A stretch of 64,000 bases of DNA from Narthecium ossifragum (lineage: Eukaryota; Streptophyta; Magnoliopsida; Dioscoreales; Nartheciaceae), in contig OY986966.1 in the NCBI GenBank assembly GCA_963920575.1, positions 3,864,130 through 3,928,129 of the forward strand, written 5' to 3'. Each line of letters opens with the position of its first letter. Within the stretch, counting starts at the first letter, position 1. Of this stretch, positions 37,041 through 48,928 are shown piece by piece. A program made the translations under genes and the position numbers. Under the pieces are notes generated by a model, which made no database searches, was not told where the DNA came from, and saw only the letters and a program-made list of their open reading frames with translations.

Positions 37041-39032
37041 TTGCAACAACCAAAGATTTTTCTTTTCCTCTCCATATTAGGAAAATCTAACTGCGACTTA
37101 TTAAATCGCTAAGTTAGGTCTTTCTCTGTTAATTTACTGTTCTTAATAAATTTCCAGTAATGAGGCTGTTCAAAAACGAAATCTAATCACGAGTCTCTTG
37201 ACCAATAGAGCGTAGCAGGACAAAGAATCCTTCAGAGGAACACCGGCCCTTGTAGATCTCAATTAATCAAACAAGAAGGAGGAGGAGGAAGAAAATAGCT
37301 TGGATAAGAATGGATTGTGACCTGTTATAGAGTTTCTTATTTATCATCCAGAATTTCGGGCATCTTACAAACTGTACGCAAAACGCTCCTTTGTACGAAA
37401 AAACCTCACTTCAAACCCTGACAAACAATGCCTGGTCAGATTGGGTCATTCAAATTACAAGAGATAATACCAATGTCGCGACAAGTACTAGTACGCAGAA
37501 AAAGAATAACAAATCACATAATAGAGGCCATTTGGATCTTGCCGTGAAAACATCAAATAGCCATCATTAGGTCTGAAATTGCTAATTTTGCTGTTAACAG
37601 TAAGCTTCCCTGCAGCATGACTTAGTTAGAATCATCTTCAGCAATAGTATGAAAGAATCACCTCCATCAGACCTTGAGGAGCTTCCCCTTCAGCATGAAT
37701 TAGCCATTGCCGTAAACTATTCCCAATCATGATAAATTTTCGCCACAAGGTAACGTTTGTCCTTCCAAAATGGAAATCATCTATCACGCAACAACCTTTC
37801 TAAGGTACATAAGCTAGACACTAATACCATAGATACCAAATTGCCTTTAAGGGCAATGTGAGATAACAAACAGCCTCCAGTGAATGCTTTCGCCTGTAAA
37901 AACTAAAAACAAATACAAGGTCAGGACAAGCCTAGAGCCAGGTTTCAGATTCAAAGAACATTGTTTAGTATAACTAACAAATGTTAGCAACTTGAATATC
38001 GATTTTCCTGATGAACTTCGAATAAGATGTGTTCTGCAGGAAGCTAACTGCCAAACATTATCACCAGATATTAAGTGGCCTCATCTACCTAATAATAGAT
38101 GATCTTTTGGCTAACAAATCCTCTCACAGTAAACAAAAATCTAGAATACATGTACAACACCACACTTTCCTTTCTCGGAATCAGAATCCTCCTTGACATT
38201 TATCTGAGTGCCAACACTTAAAAAAGAAAGCACTACAGAGGCTTTCTCATGAAATATCCTTTTCCTAATAGGAGTCGAAAGTCCCTAATAATCATAAGCA
38301 CAAACACAGTAGGATGATAAATTCAGCACAAATCACAATATAAAGATCCACTTCTCAGAAGAAAGTAAACCCTCCACCCAATCATGAAGTTCAATCGAAT
38401 AACACACTCCATTTTTTGCATACTAAATGTCTAGCTTTGCTAAAACCACTGCCTTGAGCATAACGTTATGATGTAAATATCCTGCAATTACCAGGCTGCA
38501 TTTTACTGTAGCATGCGCGGAGAAACCACGATCAACTTCACCATGTAGATATTTGTTTAGAAGAAGAAATTTCTGTTAAAAAGAGGTCATTCAAAATTTC
38601 AAAATAAAGTTTAAAACAACTTATTATGATTCTGCACTTGGTTCGGCAATAATAAGTCCACCCTTTATTGCAGTGCCTGCTATAAGAAATTCTCGATATT
38701 AACCTGATCAACTTTAAGATAACGTATGCATTACAGACTAAGTCTAAATTTCGTATGTTAGTCATGATCTTCAAGTGTCTTATTAAACTGTTCAATGCTT
38801 AGTTGCTTCAAATAATATGATACCTTGCCGTGGATTGTCCAATGTCACCAACTTCACGGTTAAGATATTCAAAATTCTATCTGATTGCGGATCTTTAATA
38901 CTCTCCAACCTTTTGAGATTATCTTCATTGTGCTAGTTTTTCCGGTGTCAATGTTTAGCACTTTCATCATCTTTGCAATGTTTTTCCCATATAAAACTAA
39001 AGAAACTCCACTTTGCACTCCAACACTAGACT
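37041..39032. other. Intergenic, nothing recognised
   Basis: About 2 kb of AT-rich sequence between the LINE and the foldback element. No frame with family resemblance, no terminal repeats, no obvious structural RNA. It might contain untranslated exons that cannot be seen from sequence alone. Confidence 0.55.
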
Positions 39033-40460
39033 ATGTAAGGACCTCAATATAAAAATAAAAGAAAAGGGTTTTGTGTAAATATAAAATTTGCAGGGGGGTT
39101 TCTGCAAATTTTCCATCTCTTGACAAGACCAGCCACCAACCCTCCTTCTCCTTCCCCTCCCCCTTTTCTTCCCCTCTCCTCCCCCAAATTGTCTCTGCTG
39201 CTAACCAAAGAGAGGGAGAGAAAAAGAGAGAGAGAAAGGAAGCAAGCTCGTCGGAAAATGTGAAGATATAAGGAGAATTTCTTCCTCTTTCAGTTTAGAT
39301 AAGCTCCTCTCACCTTACATGTTAAATTCCATACTTTTCCCCAGTGTCTTTCATGAGTTTTTGGGTTTTTTTCAGAGATGGGTCGCCCAAGACGACGCCC
39401 GACACTTTCTTCGCTGACTAGCACTTGAGAAAGAGTCTCGATGAGTCCCGATACCGTCCCCTCTCTTTCTTGGGTTTTCACTGAAGGAAAACACCCATAT
39501 AAGTGGTTTAACCCACCTAAATCGCAGCCAGATTCTATCTAGTTTTGGCTGGTGATCCACCGTGGAACGAGATTATTTAGGTGAAGGAGGGACTCTCGCT
39601 TCCTCCTCGGCGTTTTTGGGGTGTTTTAATATCTTCAGAATAAATTACGACGAAGCTCTAACGTGAGCTTTGGTGGCCTTCTTAAGGAAGAAGAAGGTTG
39701 TCTGCACGGTACGGGAAAACGGGCTAAAATGGACACCCGGATTGAAAACTACATGCATATTATTGATTCGGTGCACGTTAACAAGCAGTGCAATCTCATG
39801 CTAACATGTACCAACCTTCCTCTTTGTCAAAAAGGCCACCGAAGCTCACGCCGGAATTTCATAAAAGACCATTTAAAAGGTGTTAGAGCACCCCAAAAAC
39901 GCCAAGAAGGAAGCGGGAGTCCCTCCACCTCCTAAATAACCCTATTCCACAGTGAATCGCCGGCCAAAGCTCAATAGAATCCGGCTGCTATCTCGCCGGA
40001 GAAGGTGGGTTAAACCACCTAAATATGTGTTTTCCTTCAAGCCCAAGGAAGAGGGGACGACGCGGGACTCATCAAGGTTTTTTCTCAGGTGCTGTAGTCC
40101 CGGAGAAAGGCATGCGTCATCTCCGAAAAACCGACGAAAACATAAAAAAAAGCATGGAAATTAACAGAAAATGTGAGAGAAGCTTACCTAAACTGGAAAG
40201 AGGAAGAAATCCGGTGAGAACCTCCCTATATCTTTACTTTTTCCGGCGAGCCCCTTCCTTTCTCCCTCGTTTTTCCTCTTCTTTCTCTGGTTAGCAACAA
40301 GGAAACAATGGGAAGGAGAGGGGAAAAAAGGGTAGGGGGAAGGAGGGTCGGTGGCTGGTCTTGTCAAGAGATGGAAAATTTACAAAAAATCCTCTGCATA
40401 TTCCATATTTACATGAAAACCCTTTTCTATTTTTTTATTTTTATATTGAGGTCCTTACAA
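39033..40460. mobile_element. 1.43 kb foldback element, arms of about 650 bases
   Basis: The left end GTAAGGACCTCAATATAAAA is matched by its reverse complement at the right end (TTTTATATTGAGGTCCTTAC). The pairing continues inward: CATCTCTTGACAAGACCAGC mirrored at 40354-40375, GTTTAACCCACC at about 39508 mirrored at 40005-40016, GGCGTTTTTGGGGTG at 39610 mirrored at 39892-39906, and GTGAGCTTTGGTGGCC at 39664 mirrored at 39836-39851. Only about 100 central bases lack an obvious partner. Arms are diverged by point changes and small indels. Open frames inside have no family resemblance. Long-TIR Mutator-like elements can look like this; a target-site duplication was not clear (AGACTAT left, AGACTTAT right). 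Confidence 0.9.
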
Positions 40461-41630
40461 GACTTATCACTTCCAAATTAAATGAGTGATATTCTAGACC
40501 GAACATGTATCTCCCTAATAGAATACATTTTATATCGACATTACGGCGGTTTGATTTCAACTTCTATTCCATTGATCCACAACCTGTTAACAATCTCTAA
40601 TACAATGGCCTTTTAAGAGAATATTGATTTTTCCAGAACACTAAAGAGCAGTATTAAGCTTGAACAATGGGAGAAATGTTCTCGTGCCCTGACCTTTTCT
40701 TGGATAGTTTTCTGTTTTAGTTTAATCTGCCTCTTACATGTTAAAACAAGACACAGAAAAGTAAGGCTTGATCCACCCCCTATTCAGAACAAATTGCGCA
40801 CAACAAGAATCCCTTTTTTCCACACAAGAACAAGTCTTGTTTTTGTTATGAAGTGAGATCAATAGAATAAAACAGGGACAAAGCAATGCTTATTCTTGCT
40901 CTTGTCCCGACTATCCAAATGCAAGCATAAAGCTCATTGGTTAGCCAAATTAGACATGCTTTAACCAATAAATTTAAAAGCACTAGCCAATTCACAAGTT
41001 AAAGACTTCCTACTCTATCCTAACAAGTATTCTAGAATTCTGAAAGCACCTTTGAAGTGTACAGGAACTCCTACTCATGCAACATTATGTCCTAAAGGCT
41101 AAATAACAACTAAAGTTACGCACAGTCATAAAGTCACTTCAACAAGCATCTATCAAACCTTAATGTCAGCTCTCAACAAGCTAGATCTCCAATTCAAACA
41201 GAGAACCATGAGATCCCCAAAAATCACTCTTAGATCTATAGTTTGAATGGCAAAGACCAGATCTGACATAAAGACACTAGATTTGAGGATCAGTTATCAG
41301 AGGCAGACACCAGGAAGAACAAGATAATTATAAAGCTCATATAAGATCCAAAGCAGTCATGATAGATCTACTGCTTCACATAATAAGTCGTCAAGAATTA
41401 ACAAGCATCAACTCAACAATCAATACTCATTAACCATTTCCAGAGAACCATAACACCTCCAATTCTGTAACAACTAGAATACTTCTCCCGCATAAGATCC
41501 TAAAACATAGATCAGCCTCAACCTTCCCAAGATCCAAACAACCGAAAAAATAAAAGCCAAAAGAACAGTAATTAGGTGCCCTAACCAACCTCATCGAATG
41601 AATAGACTGTCGCCGAGATCCGGACGATGA
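40461..41630. other. Downstream region of the PRA1 gene
   Basis: About 1.2 kb without coding signal. It probably includes the 3' untranslated region of the minus-strand PRA1 gene near its right edge. No repeats or structural RNA recognised. Confidence 0.5.
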
Positions 41631-42299
41631 TCAGACGCGATTCACAATGGCAGGGCCCGCGGCGGCAGCGGCAGAGGAGGCCGCACCGCCGAGGAACGAG
41701 AGAAACCCGGAGGAAGCGCCGCCAGTCTCCTGGTCATCAAGAAACAAGTCCTCCGGAACCCTAAATGCGCCGTGCACGCACACTATAGCCGCTGCGACCA
41801 TCCCCGCCCAGATAAGAAGCGACCCCACCGAGGTAAGGAAGACGACGAGAACTGTGAGGAGGACAAGCCCCCCGAGGGTTTCCCGATCCGAGAAGGTGCG
41901 GCCGAGGATGACAAGTGGGGCCTCAGAGGGACGGAAGAAGTAGAGGAAGCACCAAGCAGCGAGGAGGGATGCGAGGAGGATGAGGGTAATGGGGTGGGAG
42001 AGTAGGGAAAGGGCGAGTACGACGGCGAGGAGGGCAGCGTAGTTGACACGGAAGTAGGAGAGGTTCTTGCGAACGCGGGAAACAGCCTCGGAGAAGGAGT
42101 CGGGACGGGAGAGGGCGGAGCGGTCGACGAGTTCCGTCCAGGGGCGGCGGTTGGCGAGGGAACGGCGAAGAGAGTCCGAGAGCCGCGAGAGGAAAAGGCG
42201 GAACGCCGGGGTGGCGATCGGAGGGGAGGCAGCGGCACCTCCGCCGCCGCCACCGCCGGAAGAGGAGATCGGGAGCGTCGGCGGTGCGGAGGACGACAT
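41631..42299 (-). CDS. PRA1B: PRA1 family protein (prenylated Rab acceptor), B-type
   Basis: A single exon of 222 residues, the usual intronless form in plants. A Gly/Ala/Ser-rich N-terminus leads to the conserved amphipathic segment RRPWTELVDRSALSRPDSF and the signature RVRKNLSYFRVNY. Two hydrophobic pairs follow (about residues 90-130, with LLSHPITLILLASLLAAWCF, and 145-185, with LVLLTVLVVFLTSVGSLLIW), giving the hairpin membrane topology typical of PRA1. The tail is small and flexible. PRA1 proteins sit in ER, Golgi or endosomal membranes, bind prenylated Rab GTPases and aid vesicle sorting. The coding strand is very GC-rich. The start chosen is the only upstream Met with the family layout. 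TSR2 lies upstream in the same orientation. Confidence 0.92.
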   Translation of the reverse strand: MSSSAPPTLPISSSGGGGGGGAAASPPIATPAFRLFLSRLSDSLRRSLANRRPWTELVDRSALSRPDSFSEAVSRVRKNLSYFRVNYAALLAVVLALSLLSHPITLILLASLLAAWCFLYFFRPSEAPLVILGRTFSDRETLGGLVLLTVLVVFLTSVGSLLIWAGMVAAAIVCVHGAFRVPEDLFLDDQETGGASSGFLSFLGGAASSAAAAAGPAIVNRV

Positions 42300-42895
42300 C
42301 GAAGAGAAGAGGGTTGGATTCGATCGGATCGATGGAGAGAGAGAGAGAGAAGAGAGGTCGGAGTTAGATCATGCGGTTGCCGGGTTAGTGGAGTTACTAC
42401 AGAGTTGGATCTTGCGCGAGTTTTATTCTTGTTTCTTTTCGCGTGCGCCTCAATCAAGATGTTTAATTACATGGATGGTCCTCCAAAGTTTAAACCGGTC
42501 GGCTTTTGCAAATGCTTACCAATTATTTTATACAAATTTCCATATTATTTCGCATAACGTTTAAAACTAATATTGAAGATGCACATAAGTTTGGTCCATT
42601 ATTGGAAAAACAAACTTGTTCTGGCCTTACTTGCAAAATGAAACACATCTGGCCCAAAAATTTCAAAAATCTTACAATTTTCATGATGGTGATGATATTA
42701 GTGTTTCATCAAAAGGAAGTAGATAAATACAACCTCCAGTGTCTGGAAGAGAACTCTCATTACACAAGATGAAAAATTCTACACAGAATTTGACCCAGAG
42801 GCATAGGTTACAACAGCTGCATGATGCAGCCTAGGGAGCAAAGATGGATACACTTTAATTAACCATCAGAGGAGAACAAAAATGCCCAAAAAGAT
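42300..42895. promoter_or_regulatory. Intergenic: PRA1 promoter and TSR2 3' tail
   Basis: The region contains the PRA1 5' leader with a GA/CT microsatellite at about 42331-42350, then AT-rich sequence up to the TSR2 stop. Both genes are on the minus strand, so the PRA1 promoter must lie here. No TATA box could be assigned with confidence. Confidence 0.5.
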
Positions 42896-45800
42896 TCAGC
42901 CAGATCTAGTGTTACAGGCAGCCCTCAATTCGACCGTCCGTCTACCCCGGTTTCTTCTCGTGGCAATGACGGACCAACCTTCGTCGTCGGGCATTTCCTT
43001 TAGCTTTTGCTTGTCGACAACTATTTCTTTAGGCTTTGGTTCATCCACCATCATGTCCGATCCCTCTTCATCGGAACTATCATCCTCGTCCTCTGCAGTA
43101 ACCTGCATCTAATTCAGATCAGCATTGAAGGCGTTGTCTGTGATTGACATTTATGCTATCTAACACAAAATCTTCATGAAATTTTTGATTGAACAACTCG
43201 CACTATTAATTTGAAATATATGCCCTCACACCATAATCATGTCTCTAACTTGAAACACAGACAATTAAGACAAGGTGCATTTAGTATCGATATAGTTAAT
43301 TTCTCAAAAAATGCACTCCATCTACAAAGACTTCTAGCCTCAATATCACAACACAAAGACCTTATTGGAAGAAGCTTAGTAGATCTTCTTACGTGAATAA
43401 ATTGGAAACTACAAGTTGATGAAAAAAAGTTACCTGTTTACTCTGGGAAACTGCAGAACTCACAGGATTTGATATTCTTAGCTTTTCAATGGACTCATAA
43501 TTTCCATGAAGACAGTCTTCATGCATGATCATCAACTGCTCTGCAACCTGCCATATGAGTAAGATAAATGCCTAAGTCGAAAAGTATTCGAAATATCAGA
43601 AAGTAGCTTCCTGGCTAATTAGTCAATAGGTTCAGATATTCAGAGACGTTTAGGTATTTTTCGGATTCATGAAATTATTATGGGAAGCCGTGTCAAAATA
43701 GTAGTAGTGCCTTTGTAGTTTTTCTATGGACTCATGATTGCTTTGAAGACGGTTTTCATGCATAATCTTCAACTGCTCTGGAACCTCTCGTATCAGTAAG
43801 ATATATGCTTAAGCATCAGATAGGATTCAAAACATCAAAAGTAGCTTCATGGAGAATTAGTCACTCAGGTCCAAATTTTCAGAGATGGCCCATATTTTTT
43901 GACGTAATAAAAAATTAATTGGAAGCAATATATGCAAGATAGAATGCTCATAGCTATTTGATGGACTCATAATTGCCATGATGCACAATCATCAGTTGTT
44001 TTGCAACCTGTCACATGAGTAAGATATATGCCTAGGTCGAATAGGATTCAAAAATCAAAATTCGCTTCATGGCTAATCAGTCACTCAGGTCCAAATCTAC
44101 AGAGATACTCCACATTTTTCGAGTTGGTTAAAAAAATAGTGACAAAGTAACAGTCTTCATAGCTTTTTTGATAGACTCCTAATTGCCATGAAGACGGATC
44201 CTCATGCATAATCATCAACTGACCTACAACCTGTCGTATAAGTAAGACATATGCTGAAGCATCAAATAGGTTTCAAAATATCAGAAGTCGTTTCATAGAT
44301 AATTAGTCACTCAGGTTCAAATCTTCTGAGATGCTCCATTTTTCGAATCAATAACAATTATCAGAAGCGATATGACAGAAAAACATCGAGTCTTCATAGC
44401 TTTTCGATGGACTCATGATTGCTGCAAAGACAATCCTTATGCAAGATCACCAACTGCTCCGCAACCCGTCTAATGAATAATATATGCTTAAGCATCAACC
44501 AGGATTCAAAATACCAAAGGTAGCTCCACGGCTAATAAGTACCTCAAGTCCAAATCTTCAAAGATGCTCCCTATTTTTGAATTTTAAAAAAATTGAAGCT
44601 AAGCAACAAATCAGATAGAATCTTCATAGTTTTCCAATGACTCCTAATATGAAAGACAGTTTTCATGCATACTCATCAACAGCTCTGCAACCTGTCGTAC
44701 AAGTAAGATATATGCTTAAGCACCAAATAGGATTCTACATATAAAAAGTAGCTTCATGTCTAAATAGTCACTTACTCAGATCCAAATGTTCAGAGATGCT
44801 CCATATTTTTTTGAATTGATAAAAACAAATTATTGGAAGCGATGTGACAAAATAACATAGAGTTTAACAAAACAACAAGCACATCAACAGAGAAGAAAAA
44901 CAGATATCATGAAGAGTGCTATAACTGTTATGGAGAATAGGGCCTCCCTAAGTGAATGCAGTACCCCAAAAGTTACACATGGCAGAGCCAATTAACTAAG
45001 TTTGTAAAAGGAAAATGGACAAGAACACCACCACCGCATAACTTTCTTAACTGTAAACATCGAGAGCCCATCAAATAGAAGCCACTAGCATAGCTTTGAA
45101 TGACCAGAATATAAGAAGGAAAAGCATCAAATCACTCCAAAATTCTCAGCTTCTTAATGATAATGAGTAGGTTTTAAGTTACATTTACCTAAAACCTAAA
45201 ACGTGGGTCATCTGTTGGTATTGAACACAAAGATTACTTATAGCAGTTATGCACCAAAACACACTCGAGAGTACCTAGAGGCTGATACATGAGTAAGCTC
45301 AACTAACAAATTTCTCAGGTCTAATAAAATATTCAAACCTTTAGCTTGTAGGCACCAGCATAAATCACATTAGAGTATTTGGCATAGTAAATCTAATCGA
45401 AGCATTAACAAAATTCTAAAAAGTTAGTTGATTATTTCCTTTGAAGTCAAATATGCTTCAGATAAAATGGTGTTGTTTAGTCTACTGGAAAGGCCAACCA
45501 TGCTCATTTCCTGAAATGCGTCACCGATTGAAACATCATCCTTATTTTTTCACACAACACCAGTGATCAAGAACAATAATAAGTAATAGGAGTATACCTC
45601 CTCTATGCTGCCATCCTCGATTTCTGCATTGAAAGAAAGCAACAAGTTCTCGTCCAATAGAATCTCCAAATCATCAATATAGAGTGGAGCTGGAGAGACA
45701 TAACAAAAAGAGAATACTCAAAACCAATAGCAAGAAAAACATATCAATTAGAGTTAAAAAAAAGACGCTCTTCTTGCTAGATTCCCTGAACAGATAACGT

Positions 45801-46223
45801 CTCGTCTGTTGCATGTGCAATAGGTATGAAATTGCCTAATAAAATCTCATCTTCCTAAAATTCTACCAACTAAAATAAGCAATTAACATGTAAAGAGACA
45901 CGAATAGACCAGAAATTGGGCAAGGAAAAAAATTGTTCCCCGCATGCGTTGAATGTGTTTTGCAGAAGTCCAGAAAGTCGCATGAATGTCATATAAGTTC
46001 GCAATTAAGATGAAAACTAACGTTTGGATTGGCAGAACCATGAGAGGATATCGTTGGCGAGCTCTTCGACCTTCTGGAGCGAGTTCTGCCCGCCCCAACC
46101 GTTCTGGATGGCCATCTGAAGCGCCGTCCAACGACCAAGCACCATATTTATCCCCTCCGCAAACACCGCATGGCCTTCCGGTGACATCGCCACCGCCGCG
46201 CCGGCACCGCCCTCGGCGTCCAT
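42896..46223 (-). CDS. TSR2: TSR2-like pre-rRNA-processing protein
   Basis: Four exons, 46223-46022, 45689-45598, 43547-43434 and 43102-42896, join in phase to 204 residues. Exon 1 encodes the diagnostic block FAEGINMVLGRWTALQMAIQ, then NGWGGQNS and the LANDILSWF helix; exon 2 continues PLYIDDLEILLDENLLLSFN. Exon 4 starts with an acidic run (EDEDDSSDEEGSD) and contains EGWSVIATRRNRGRR. Tsr2 is a small ribosome-biogenesis factor; in yeast it escorts Rps26 to the 90S/40S precursor. The acidic tail is usual for the family. Intron 2 is over 2 kb and contains five tandem decayed copies of the first part of exon 3 (43719-44691). The functional exon 3 is the copy nearest exon 4 and the only one with both splice sites and an open frame across its whole length. 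Confidence 0.9.
43719..44691 (-). pseudogene. Five tandem pseudo-exons derived from TSR2 exon 3
   Basis: Copies related to the first part of exon 3 plus flanking intron start (minus strand) at 43784, 44007, 44230, 44465 and 44691; the real exon starts at 43547, so the period is 223-237 bases. Copy 1 still reads EQLKIMHENRLQSNHESIEK without a stop. Copy 2 lacks 12 bases and has a stop. Copy 3 has a one-base frame change. Copy 4 has lost the acceptor AG (now GG). Copy 5 carries an in-frame stop. The second half of exon 3 (SNPVSSAVSQSKQ) and its donor are not repeated, so the unit spans only the acceptor side. Confidence 0.85.
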
Positions 46224-48270
46224 GGTTCTAGTTATAAGATTACACCGGCCTTGATCGAGAGAGATCTCTCGAGACCGATGGCGATGGATCAGGTTCTCCT
46301 CGGAACGAGCAGAAGAGGGGAGAGGAATTCTAGGGTTTTAAGCGGTGGAGGGACGGCCAGAAGGCGGAGAGCGAGAGAAAGGGTTTTAACGGGTCAGATT
46401 ATAGGAAAGAAACGGCCCAGAGATGCGGCGGGGGCGGGGGATTTTGTTAGCCGAGCTTTAAGAAATATGAATCTCATTAGGGCATCTGGGCCGGCCCAAC
46501 CGCCCTTATTATAGACTAAATTATGCTTTTTGTGTATATGTTTTTACCGATTTAGTTTGATAATTATGTTTTTAATACCTTATTTATCAACACCGTTTCG
46601 TTATGATCCGACAATCGAACGACGTCAAATTTTAAACGGTAAACTGGTCACGGACAAGGAAAAAGTTAGGGTTTTACTATCTTGGACCGGCGAGGGACCA
46701 TCGATCGGAGGAGTTTAATGATTTTTCACCCGCCGATGAATCTCTTGCCACTATGTATGTCTACATCTCTCCATTTGATGTTTGGATCTAAGTAGTTACA
46801 TCCCTATACTTAGTTAAAATTGCCCTTTTTGATGGTAGGCCCGATGGTAATGTTTGGATCTGACATTATTTGCAAATGGATTTCTTTGTTGTTTAATGTC
46901 CCTTTGTCCATTTCTTGATTGCTTAAAGCATGATCTGGTTTAATGTCCATTTCTTGTTGTTTAATGTCCATTTCTTGATGTCCCTTTCTTACTTAATTTT
47001 TTGGTTTAAATCCCGGCTATGTGGGGGACATTGGACTAGAATATGTCAATAGGACATGTGGGATACTAGCATTGGTGTTTTTTGGACTACAATATGTCAA
47101 TACAACACATACTTGGCATTGTGAGATCCTAACTTTGGAGTGTTGTACATGGTACTGTTCAATTGATTAGCTAATGTATAAAGCATTGTTTAGCTCAAAA
47201 AAAGTTTCATACCTAGTTAATGTTTAGCTCACATTGGTGTATGCATTGTGATACACCTGATTTAACTCATCTTTAGGTCACATTGATGTATATTGTTCAG
47301 AATGGAAGGTGTCACATTCTCAATTGCACTTCATCATGGTGGGTACTTTCAGCATTCACCAGTAGTTCAATACATAAGCAATAATGTATAGAGCACAACA
47401 ACATTTCTATAGACACGTTTGGCTTTTTTTTATTTCATGACCTTTTATGAGGAGTTGGGCTATGCAAAATACGGGAAGTTATGGTATCATGACCTTTTAT
47501 GGTGAGAGATTGTTGGATTTTAGTCGGGCCGATTGCTCCGGTAGTTCAAACCCTAGCTCCCAAAGATGGTTGTTAAGTAGGAGGAGGGAAAGCCCAAAAC
47601 CGCTTTCATAAGGTGAGAAAGCCTTAAAAACTGCTCAAGTGATATCACGTGAGCGGATTGTCATCAAGCCTAAAGAACGGCGTCTAACGGTAGATGCTAA
47701 ATATGTTATTTATATTAAGTGTAGACACTAAAAACGTAATTATCAAACTATATGTACTAAAGAGATATGTTGGGAATTTTACATGTACCAAAAGCGTAAT
47801 TTAGCATTGATTATAATGTAGAATATATATGTTAAAAGATTCTTCGCTTAAACGATTAGGATACTGCAATTGAATAAGGCCAACGTGAGTTGAAAATTGA
47901 TATAATTAAAAGATTGTTAGTATAAAATTTTAGAAGATATCCATTAGATCTTATAGTGATATGGCTACAGGCTAGCGAACTTGTTTTATTTCATTATACT
48001 TTTCAATTTCTAATCTTCTTAACCTCTTATGTATGCTCAAAACATACCACGTTAGTTTATTTAGTAGGTACCATGACTCTTAACTTTTAAAAAGAAATTA
48101 CTATAAAACATGCAAGAGATTATATATCTTTTCCGGGTATATTTCATTGTCTACAATGTATTGTTGATTATACCCGTATTTGTCCAGTATACATTTTCAA
48201 AATAAAAACTGAAAAAAAAATCTTAATTTTAATAAACTCAGTGACTTTGGAGGTTCAAAAACAAATTTCA
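46224..48270. other. TSR2 upstream region and repeat-poor intergenic sequence
   Basis: The first 300 bases are GC-richer and form the TSR2 leader and promoter. Around 46880-46985 the phrase TTTAATGTCCATTTCTTG recurs two to three times, and ATATGTCAATA recurs at 47042 and 47092, small local duplications. The remainder is AT-rich with no recognised gene. Confidence 0.5.
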
Positions 48271-48545
48271 ATAAGAATAAAGATTCATGCGCATGTACAG
48301 GTGACATGTGTAATGCACATGTCACCTATCGGTAGCCAGATACCGATAGGTTCATCTATCCTATCGGCAGCCCACTATGGATAGGATAGATGAAAGAATC
48401 GGTAGTGGGCTACCGATTGAATGTATCGATAGCCCACTACCGACAGCTTCATCTATCCCATCGGTAGCCTATCCTACGGATGGGAATGGGCTACCGATGG
48501 GATAGATGAAAGAATCGGTATTTTGACTACCGATCGTGCATGTGT
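48271..48545. mobile_element. Palindromic-module element, copy 2
   Basis: It begins ATAAGAATAAAGATTCAT, the same terminus as the complement of 11680-11697. About six modules of the ATCGGTAGTGGGCTACCGAT type follow, with spacers like CATCTATCCC and AGATGAAAGA. Orientation is opposite to copy 1. Each module has an 8-base stem and 4-base loop. No coding capacity. Confidence 0.65.
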
Positions 48546-48571
48546 CGGCTTGTGCACAAATCAATGCTCTT

Positions 48572-48588
48572 GAATAAATGTGTGAAGG
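48572..48588. repeat. Target-site duplication, left copy
   Basis: GAATAAATGTGTGAAGG here is repeated exactly at 48912-48928. The two copies flank a short LINE 3' fragment. Confidence 0.9.
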
Positions 48589-48911
48589 AAAGCAAGAAAC
48601 ATAGAGTAAGATGTTTGCAAATTGAAAGTGATGCGCGTCTTGCAGTGGACGCTATAAATGGCATCCTTCCTCCAACTGTTGGCTGCATTGACCGGCTTCA
48701 TGAAATCCTTTGGGATGTTGGAAATTTCCATGCTTTTCAAATCATTCATATTTCAAGGGATCTAAATATAGATGTTGATGGTCTAGCTAGTCAATCTAGA
48801 GTTAGATATGCAAATTGTAATAGGGAGGGTCTCATATCTATGAACCCTCCTGAAACACCTGTTTTGTAGCCGGTTTCACGGTTTTTAGCTTCCGCTTAAC
48901 TGAGAAAAAAA
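48589..48911 (+). pseudogene. 5'-truncated LINE fragment ending in RNase H
   Basis: About 323 bases encode the C-terminal part of a plant L1-type RNase H domain: LQIESDARLAVDAING, then DVGNFHAFQIIHISRDLN and VDGLASQSR, ending at the TAG at 48867-48869. A short untranslated tail and an A-rich end (GAGAAAAAAAG) follow. Exact 17-base duplications on both sides show target-primed insertion. The open frame starts in flanking DNA (from 48540), which is accidental. Frame intactness and perfect duplications suggest a fairly young insertion. Confidence 0.88.
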
Positions 48912-48928
48912 GAATAAATGTGTGAAGG
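48912..48928. repeat. Target-site duplication, right copy
   Basis: Exact second copy of GAATAAATGTGTGAAGG, directly after the A-rich LINE tail. Confidence 0.9.

Noticed and set aside
46251..46514. Plus-strand frame of 87 codons opposite the TSR2 leader
   Set aside because: Arg-rich GC-biased promoter sequence; no family resemblance and no splice or context support.
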